A stretch of DNA of 10,399 nucleotides, from NCBI GenBank assembly GCA_011372105.1, contig DRTT01000089.1, forward strand, positions 1 to 10,399, given 5' to 3'. Positions within the stretch are counted from its first letter, which is position 1. Every line of letters begins with the position of its first letter. Shown here piece after piece: positions 6,302 to 10,399 of the stretch. The translations under genes were made by a program, and so were the position numbers. The notes below the pieces were generated by a model. It was not told the DNA's origin. It searched no databases and was given only the letters and a program-made list of their open reading frames with translations. The stretch comes from Candidatus Aerophobota bacterium (GTDB lineage: Bacteria; Aerophobota; Aerophobia; Aerophobales; B3-G15).

Positions 6302-6706
6302 ATGTTTTATCTTGATTTTCTATTGTCTGAAAGAAAAATTTCTGGTGCTGTATATAGTACAGGGAATTTGTTTGTTGGAAAAGCTTTTGTTTCAGAAGGT
6401 GAGAATCTTGAAAATCTGAAAAGGGTATGCTCTCAGTTTGAAGCGATTTTTTTAAGTTATCTTTTCAGACAAATGAAGAAAACAATACCTCAATCAGGAT
6501 TGATTGAGAAAGAATGGAGTAACAGAGTTTATGAGGAGGAGTTTTATAATGCTATTGCACAGAAAATAGCCGAAACTCAAAGCATAGGTCTTGCAAGAGT
6601 TCTTTTTAATGAACTTAAAAACAAGATTGAGAAAAGTTCAGGAGGAGAAAATGGAGGAAATAAAAAAACTTGTAAGAGTTTTAAGAAAGCAACTTTCCCT
6701 TTATGA
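6302..6706 (+). CDS. flgJ: Rod-binding (rod cap) protein, FlgJ N-terminal type without hydrolase domain
   Basis: 134 residues. Residues about 38-108 match the FlgJ rod-binding domain: LKRVCSQFEAIFLSYLFRQM (39-58), KTIPQSGL (60-67), then an EEEFYNAIAQKIAE segment and GLARVLFNEL (96-105). Enteric FlgJ continues with a glucosaminidase domain that cuts peptidoglycan for the rod; that domain is absent here, as in many single-domain FlgJ proteins. No signal peptide, in keeping with export by the flagellar apparatus. The ATG has AAGGAG (6290-6295) six bases upstream. The last 56 bases overlap flgN in another frame; the tail from about residue 112 is Gly/Lys-rich and not conserved. The missing hydrolase must be supplied by another enzyme; the MltA-like enzyme at the start of the window is one speculative candidate. 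Confidence 0.87.
   Translation: MFYLDFLLSERKISGAVYSTGNLFVGKAFVSEGENLENLKRVCSQFEAIFLSYLFRQMKKTIPQSGLIEKEWSNRVYEEEFYNAIAQKIAETQSIGLARVLFNELKNKIEKSSGGENGGNKKTCKSFKKATFPL
6640..6647 (+). promoter_or_regulatory. Ribosome binding site that decides the flgN start
   Basis: AGGAGGAG lies just before ATG 6651, inside the 3' end of flgJ. A longer in-frame version beginning with TTG at 6591 has no such site and would extend deep into flgJ, so 6651 is chosen. Confidence 0.75.
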
Positions 6707-7148
6707 GAGTTTAAGCAAGCTCTGCAAAAGAGAGGAAAAAGCAATAGTTGAAGGAGATCTGAAAAAACTTGAGGAAATAGTTGGTGAAGAGGAGAAGATA
6801 TTTATTCAGATGAGAATATGGGAGAGGTTAAGGGTTAACCTGGTTAATTCTCTCACGAAAAAGCTCTCTCTTTCTCAGAAGGCAAGTCTCTCAGAAATTG
6901 TTGAGAAAATAAGAGAGAAAAATCTCCCCTCATCTCACCTGGAAGAGCTTCGTCAAAAGATAATCTCAAAAATCGAGGAAATTAACAGAACCAATCGAAG
7001 AAATATTACTCTGCTTGAATATTCCATAAAGTTGATTGATGAATATTTTCACAGATTAGCCGGAATGAAATCCACCTCAACTTATAATTTAAAAGGAAAA
7101 GCTTATATAGAAGAACAAACAAGAAAACTTTTAAATAAAATAAGCTAA
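6651..7148 (+). CDS. flgN: FlgN-like export chaperone for FlgK and FlgL
   Basis: 165 residues, almost entirely alpha-helical by composition (Leu/Lys/Glu/Ile heptad-like spacing, few Gly or Pro), with the FlgN pattern near the N-terminus: LxxLxxLxxREExAIxxGDLxxLExIxxEEE, visible at about 17-48 (for example AIVEGDLKKLEEIVGEEEKI, 31-50). Sequence conservation in this family is low, so position counts: the gene lies directly before flgK and flgL, the two clients of FlgN. Known role: a cytoplasmic chaperone that keeps FlgK and FlgL unfolded-competent, docks them to the export gate and, in some bacteria, affects flgM translation. It starts inside flgJ (56-base overlap, different frame), suggesting coupled translation. 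No other family fits better. Confidence 0.82.
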   Translation: MEEIKKLVRVLRKQLSLYESLSKLCKREEKAIVEGDLKKLEEIVGEEEKIFIQMRIWERLRVNLVNSLTKKLSLSQKASLSEIVEKIREKNLPSSHLEELRQKIISKIEEINRTNRRNITLLEYSIKLIDEYFHRLAGMKSTSTYNLKGKAYIEEQTRKLLNKIS

Positions 7149-7171
7149 CTTTAAGTAAAAGAGGGGATTTA

Positions 7172-8794
7172 ATGGAAGCACTAAGGTCTCTTGAGATTGG
7201 GATAAGGGCTGTTAGAACTCAGCGCCAGGCTCTTCATGTGATAGGACATAATATTGCCAATGTAAACACACCTGGCTTTTCCCGTCAAAGAGCAATACTT
7301 GCAACAACTTTACCTCAGGGTTCCATGGGGACAGGTGTTAAGGTTGAAAGAGTTGAAAGATTGCGAGATGAGGTTATTGATTTTTACATCCGGGAAGAAA
7401 ATCCCACTCTGGCGAGGTGGAAGGCAAAGCTTGAAATTCTTGAGGGACTTGAAATCTTATTTAACGAACCATCAGATAACAGTATAGGAAAAATACTGAA
7501 CGATTTCTGGGATAGCTGGGCAGACCTTGCCAATAATCCAGAGAGTGGAGCAGCAAGAGCAAATGTTAAGGAACAGGGTGAGGCTCTGTGCGAGGCTTTC
7601 AGGAGTCTTTATCAAAATCTAAAGAACCTTCAGGTTAAAATTGATGAGGAGATAAAAACAGAGGTTGATCAGGTAAACAGTATAATAAATCAAATAGCCC
7701 ATCTAAATGAGGAAATAGAGAAAATAGAACTTGGAGGAAGAGCCCAGGCTAATGATTTAAGGGATAAAAGGGATCTTCTCTTAGATGAACTTTCCCAGCT
7801 TATTAACTTCAAATATCAGGAGATGGAAGATAACACCTTGAGAATAAGTGTATACGGACAGCTTCTTGTAAGCAAGACAACAGTCTCTCCCTTTTTAGCA
7901 GAAGCCGGAGAGAATGGGTTTCTTGAGGTAAAATGGAAAGATAGCGGAGAAAAAGTTGTTATCACCAACGGAAAGTTAAAAGGTCTTCTTGAGGCAAGGG
8001 ATGAGGTTATTCCCGCCTTTCTTGAACAACTTGATACTCTTGCCTCCACTTTAATAGAACAGGTCAATTCCCTTCACAGGCAGGGGATGGGACTTAATGG
8101 AACAGAAGAAGTTGTGGGATGGAAGGATTTTACAGGAACTTTGGCAAGTGATGGGAGTTTTGAAATTAATGGAGTCGTAATTAATGTGGCTGCAGGAGAT
8201 GACCTTGATGCTGTTATAGCCAAGATAAATGCTCAGGCACCTGCAACTGGAGTTGAAGCAAAAAGGGAGGGAGATAGACTTGTCCTTATGCCTTACTCTT
8301 TAAATCCTCAGCCGGTTAAAATTACGGGTGACCCTGATGGAATTATGCTTGAAGAATTTGGAATCCTGGCAAACTTTTTTAAGGGAAAGGGGGCAGAGGA
8401 CATTGATATTGATGATGCCATAAAGGAGGATTTGAGCAAGATTGCAGCCTCCAGCAGCGGTGCTCCCGGAGACAATAACAACGCCCTTTTGATACTTGCA
8501 CTCAAGGATGCTCTTCTTTTTGAGGGGGGGACCTCAACCTTTTCTGATTATTACGGTAAGATGATAGCAAATCTTGGGGTTCAGACAAAGCAAACCTCCG
8601 GTTTAAAAGAAAATCAAGAGGTTCTTTTAACCCAGCTTGAAAATCGAAGACAGAGTATATGTGGGGTCTCTCTTGATGAGGAGGCAACCAACATGATTCT
8701 CTTCCAGCAGGCATACAGAGCTGCAGTTCATTTTTTGCAGGTTGTAGATGAGCTTCTTGATGTACTTGGGAAAGCAATGATAGGTTCTCTGTAA
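7172..8794 (+). CDS. flgK: Hook-filament junction protein 1 FlgK (HAP1)
   Basis: 540 residues, normal FlgK size. N-terminus (1-40): ALHVIGHNIANVNTPGFSRQ (20-39), the HAP1 version of the axial motif. Residues 107-210 are the long helical hairpin region (FWDSWADLANNPESGAARAN, 112-131, and NDLRDKRDLLLDELSQLINF, 194-213), both strongly conserved in FlgK. A central variable domain follows; residues about 330-400 hold a flagellin-IN-like unit (FEINGVVINVAAGDDLDAVI, 330-349, with KIN and TGVEA). The C-terminus has VSLDEEATNMILFQQAYRAA (499-518), the core helix. Known role: first junction zone between hook and filament, exported with FlgN. A ribosome site GAGGGGA lies at 7161-7167. No promoter is evident in the 23 bases after flgN, so it probably shares the upstream transcript. 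Confidence 0.96.
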   Translation: MEALRSLEIGIRAVRTQRQALHVIGHNIANVNTPGFSRQRAILATTLPQGSMGTGVKVERVERLRDEVIDFYIREENPTLARWKAKLEILEGLEILFNEPSDNSIGKILNDFWDSWADLANNPESGAARANVKEQGEALCEAFRSLYQNLKNLQVKIDEEIKTEVDQVNSIINQIAHLNEEIEKIELGGRAQANDLRDKRDLLLDELSQLINFKYQEMEDNTLRISVYGQLLVSKTTVSPFLAEAGENGFLEVKWKDSGEKVVITNGKLKGLLEARDEVIPAFLEQLDTLASTLIEQVNSLHRQGMGLNGTEEVVGWKDFTGTLASDGSFEINGVVINVAAGDDLDAVIAKINAQAPATGVEAKREGDRLVLMPYSLNPQPVKITGDPDGIMLEEFGILANFFKGKGAEDIDIDDAIKEDLSKIAASSSGAPGDNNNALLILALKDALLFEGGTSTFSDYYGKMIANLGVQTKQTSGLKENQEVLLTQLENRRQSICGVSLDEEATNMILFQQAYRAAVHFLQVVDELLDVLGKAMIGSL

Positions 8795-8835
8795 GACATT
8801 TTAAGGAAATAGACCCTCTTTTAAAGGAGGAAAAG

Positions 8836-9711
8836 ATGCGCATAACCGATGCCATGCTCTCCCAGAGAGTTGTAGACAGTATAAACGAAAGTAAGGCTCG
8901 TTTAGGTGAGCTTCAAAAAATACTTTCCACGGGTAAAAGGGTTAATAAACCCTCAGATGATCCTTTGCGCATTTCGTCAATATTTAATTTCAGAAAAGAA
9001 CTACAGGAAGTTGACCAGTATTTAAGAAATGCAGAAACTGCTACCTCCTGGATAGATGTTACAGCTCAGACCTTAAGTCAGGTCTCGGATGTTCTAAATT
9101 CGGCAAGAACAATCGCTTTAAGAGAGTCAAATGCAACCTCTACTCCTGAGTCCCGGAGAGCTTCTGTCCAGGAAGTGAGAAATCTAAGAGCTCAGCTTCT
9201 AAACCTTGCCAATACTTCCTTTGGCGGAAGATACATTTTTTCCGGAACAAAAACTCTCACAAAACCCTTTGATGATAACGGAGTGTATTATGGAGATAGT
9301 GGAGAGATTAAAGTTCAAATTGAGGACAGGCAAACTGTTACCATAAATGTTCCGGGAGATGAGGTGTTTCAGGGGGAAGAGGATATATTTTCTGTCCTTT
9401 CTGATCTTGAACAGGCTTTAAACGAGGGTGATACCCAGACAATATCCTCTCAAATAGGGAGAATAGACCGATGTCTTGAGCAAATTCATCGCTGGGAAGG
9501 AGAATTTGGTGGGAGAGGAAAGAGGGTGGAAATTTTTAAATCCAGGTTAAACGACAAGATGATAGGTTTTAATAAGCTCCTTTCAACTGTAGAAGATGCA
9601 GATGTTATTAAAATCATAATAGAGCTTCAGCATGCAGGTGCTGCTTACCAGGCAGCACTTTATGCAGGAAGAGGTATAATGCAGTACACCTTAATTGACT
9701 TCTGGAGATAA
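8836..9711 (+). CDS. flgL: Hook-filament junction protein 3 FlgL (HAP3)
   Basis: 291 residues. The N-terminal D0/D1 segment MRITDAMLSQRVV (1-13) to LSTGKRVNKPSDDPL (30-44) is the FlgL/flagellin motif in its HAP3 form. The middle has NLRAQLLNLANTSFGGRYIF (116-135) followed by SGTKT, a very typical FlgL block where a small domain is inserted. The C-terminus LSTVEDADVIKIIIELQ (249-265) and AYQAALYAGRGIMQYTLIDF (270-289) form the conserved closing helix. Known role: second junction zone on which the filament grows, also a FlgN client. AAAGGAGG (8823-8830) lies five bases before the ATG. It follows flgK by 41 bases and is the last gene before the sigma-28 flagellin promoter. No fliW or csrA gene follows, although these often sit here in other bacteria. 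Confidence 0.95.
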   Translation: MRITDAMLSQRVVDSINESKARLGELQKILSTGKRVNKPSDDPLRISSIFNFRKELQEVDQYLRNAETATSWIDVTAQTLSQVSDVLNSARTIALRESNATSTPESRRASVQEVRNLRAQLLNLANTSFGGRYIFSGTKTLTKPFDDNGVYYGDSGEIKVQIEDRQTVTINVPGDEVFQGEEDIFSVLSDLEQALNEGDTQTISSQIGRIDRCLEQIHRWEGEFGGRGKRVEIFKSRLNDKMIGFNKLLSTVEDADVIKIIIELQHAGAAYQAALYAGRGIMQYTLIDFWR

Positions 9712-9731
9712 TTCTACCTCCCTCTAAAGGT

Positions 9732-9758
9732 TAAAGTCTTTCTCTCACCTGCCGATAA
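9732..9758 (+). promoter_or_regulatory. Sigma-28 (FliA) promoter of the flagellin gene
   Basis: TAAAGTCT (9732-9739) and GCCGATAA (9751-9758) match the sigma-28 consensus TAAAGTTT-N11-GCCGATAA with exact spacing. Transcription should start about 9765-9768, giving an unusually long leader of roughly 112-115 bases before the flagellin ATG. This links flagellin to the FlgM encoded earlier in the window. Confidence 0.92.
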
Positions 9759-9782
9759 TATATACAAAAAAGGAGGTGAGAG
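9742..9782 (+). repeat. Inverted repeat enclosing the flagellin -10 element
   Basis: CTCTCACCT (9742-9750) is the exact reverse complement of AGGTGAGAG (9774-9782); the arms can be prolonged by one G-T and two A-T pairs. The 23-base centre contains the whole GCCGATAA element. The left arm lies in the promoter spacer and the right arm in the first bases of the leader, so the repeat as a whole exists only in DNA. It could be an operator or a by-product of the Shine-Dalgarno-like right arm. Confidence 0.5.
9769..9779 (+). promoter_or_regulatory. Shine-Dalgarno-like AAAGGAGGTGA at the 5' end of the flagellin leader, no start codon in range
   Basis: The 11 bases are nearly a full complement of the 16S rRNA 3' end, yet the true start is 100 bases downstream. 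No ATG follows within normal spacing; a GTG at 9776 is inside the site. It could be a ribosome stand-by or decoy site, a 5'-end stabiliser, or a binding site for a GGA-recognising protein of the CsrA type. Function is not established. Confidence 0.45.
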
Positions 9783-9802
9783 GAAAGAAAGAAGATTATA
9801 GC

Positions 9803-9827
9803 TCTTTGCAGAAAAAATCTGCAAAGA
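9803..9827 (+). other. Flagellin mRNA leader hairpin I
   Basis: TCTTTGCAGA (9803-9812) and TCTGCAAAGA (9818-9827) form a perfect ten-pair stem with a five-A loop. No U-run follows, so it is not a standard terminator. Being transcribed and placed upstream of the ribosome site, it more likely affects mRNA lifetime or spacing. Confidence 0.75.
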
Positions 9828-9837
9828 AGAAAAATAA

Positions 9838-9855
9838 CCGTCCCTGAAAGGACGG
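9838..9855 (+). other. Flagellin mRNA leader hairpin II
   Basis: CCGTCC (9838-9843) pairs with GGACGG (9850-9855) around a six-base loop CTGAAA. It ends six bases before the flagellin ribosome site and leaves that site unpaired. It is GC-rich compared with its surroundings, which argues for a selected structure. A following U-run is absent. Confidence 0.72.
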
Positions 9856-9861
9856 CAAGAA

Positions 9862-9872
9862 AGGAGGGAGGT
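9862..9872 (+). promoter_or_regulatory. Flagellin ribosome binding site
   Basis: AGGAGGGAGGT contains two overlapping Shine-Dalgarno cores; the second (GGAGGT, 9867-9872) is seven bases before ATG 9880. Strength fits a highly expressed protein. The repeated GGA triplets would also suit CsrA-type repression. Confidence 0.8.
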
Positions 9873-9879
9873 AGAGAAT

Positions 9880-10399
9880 ATGAGGATTGCACACAATATT
9901 ACGGCTTTAAATGCCTGGAGACAACTTAACCTTGTAAATGACCAGTTGGGCAAAAGTGTGGAGAGGATTTCAAGTGGTTACAGGATAAATCGTGCCGGTG
10001 ATGACCCGGCAGGTCTTGTTATTTCTGAGAACCTTAGGGCTCAGATTGTAGGAATGGACCAGGCGTTGAGAAACACACAGGATGGAATTTCCATGATTCA
10101 GACAGCAGAAGGAGCTTTAACTGAGATACACAGCCTGCTTGATTCAATGAGAAGCCTTGCACTGCATGCTGCAAACACTGCTGCTACCACACCTGAGGCT
10201 ATTGCTGCTGACCAGGAGCAGCTTGACTCTGCTATTGAGTCAATTGAAAGAATTGCAACAACCACTGCTTTTGCCGGTAAGAATCTTCTTGATGGAACAG
10301 CGGGAAAGCAAGCTGAGATAAAAAATGCAAATTATGTTACAGATGTTGATGTGGGTGATGCATCAGTTGAAGGGATTGTTTATGTCACGGTGAATATAA
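9880..10399 (+). CDS. fliC: Flagellin, N-terminal part (gene continues beyond window)
   Basis: 173 codons are visible and the frame is open at the right edge. The N-terminal D0/D1 region is canonical: MRIAHNITALNAWRQLN (1-17), then VERISSGYRINRAGDDPAGL (27-46) and ISENLRAQI (48-56), then DGISMIQTAEGALTEIHSLL (68-87), MRSLALHAANT (90-100) and AFAGKNLLDG (130-139). From about 145 the sequence leaves the conserved core and begins the variable domain. Known role: subunit of the helical filament, secreted through the growing flagellum. Compared with Salmonella FliC, Arg91 is kept at the Arg90 position, but the following Gln is His96 and the Glu114 position is Gln114. Codon choice leans to GAC, AAC and CAG more than in the neighbours, as expected for high expression. 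It has its own sigma-28 promoter and structured leader. Confidence 0.97.
   Translation, partial: MRIAHNITALNAWRQLNLVNDQLGKSVERISSGYRINRAGDDPAGLVISENLRAQIVGMDQALRNTQDGISMIQTAEGALTEIHSLLDSMRSLALHAANTAATTPEAIAADQEQLDSAIESIERIATTTAFAGKNLLDGTAGKQAEIKNANYVTDVDVGDASVEGIVYVTVNI

Noticed and set aside
8502..8855. Minus-strand 117-codon open frame
   Set aside because: Antisense to the conserved 3' end of flgK and the start of flgL; no ribosome site or family resemblance.
9803..9827. Leader hairpin I as an intrinsic terminator or attenuator
   Set aside because: The stem is followed by A/G-rich sequence, not a U-run, and no competing stem was found.
9776..9847. Possible leader peptide: GTG at 9776 followed by 22 codons to TGA 9845-9847
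   Set aside because: The GTG lies within the only SD-like sequence, leaving no spacing, and the peptide is Lys-rich low-complexity sequence read through hairpin I. A TTG at 9806 in the same frame is too far from the site.
9714..9953. Minus-strand 79-codon open frame across the flagellin promoter
   Set aside because: It covers the sigma-28 promoter, the leader hairpins and the start of flagellin, all better explained on the + strand.
1..10399. CRISPR array, transposon, phage attachment site or tRNA
   Set aside because: No regularly spaced repeats, transposase-like frames, terminal inverted repeats or cloverleaf sequence were seen; genes are contiguous and all belong to motility except the first.

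Overview
The window is a co-directional, AT-rich flagellar locus on the + strand. The organism looks like a Gram-negative (two-membrane) motile bacterium: it encodes P-ring (FlgI) and L-ring (FlgH) proteins, an MltA-type lytic transglycosylase, a sigma-54 promoter and a sigma-28 promoter. Strong use of AGA/AGG arginine codons and Lys/Glu-rich proteins are compatible with a thermophile of a deep-branching sulfur- or iron-metabolising lineage (for example Thermodesulfobacteriota or Nitrospirota). That placement is only an impression and cannot be proved from this window.

Layout: (1) 2-685, the 3' end of an mltA-like murein transglycosylase gene whose start lies outside the window. (2) 756-2238, a compact regulatory trio: a tandem-receiver protein whose second receiver is degenerate, a canonical CheY that overlaps it by 11 bases, and FlgM, the anti-sigma-28 factor; a sigma-28-like sequence (691-718) precedes it. 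(3) 2239-2399, a 161-base gap holding a textbook -24/-12 sigma-54 promoter. (4) 2400-9711, a tightly packed run flgF-flgG-flgA-flgH-flgI-flgJ-flgN-flgK-flgL covering distal rod, P and L rings, rod-assembly factor, export chaperone and the two hook-filament junction proteins. (5) 9712-9879, a gap with a perfect-spacing sigma-28 promoter, an inverted repeat around its -10 element and a leader of about 115 bases with two hairpins. (6) 9880 to the end, the N-terminal 173 codons of flagellin.

Together the genes describe the usual flagellar hierarchy. Sigma-54 drives rod, ring and junction genes. FlgM holds sigma-28 inactive until the hook is finished and FlgM is exported. Sigma-28 then transcribes flagellin and, if the upstream candidate is real, also the cheY-flgM unit, giving feedback on itself. 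I see no mobile element, CRISPR array, tRNA/rRNA or minus-strand gene, and no evidence of a wholly new system. The best leads are the double-receiver protein with a Glu in place of the phospho-acceptor Asp, the architecture of the flagellin promoter/leader, and unusual forms of FlgH (no lipobox), FlgA (shortened middle) and FlgJ (no hydrolase domain).
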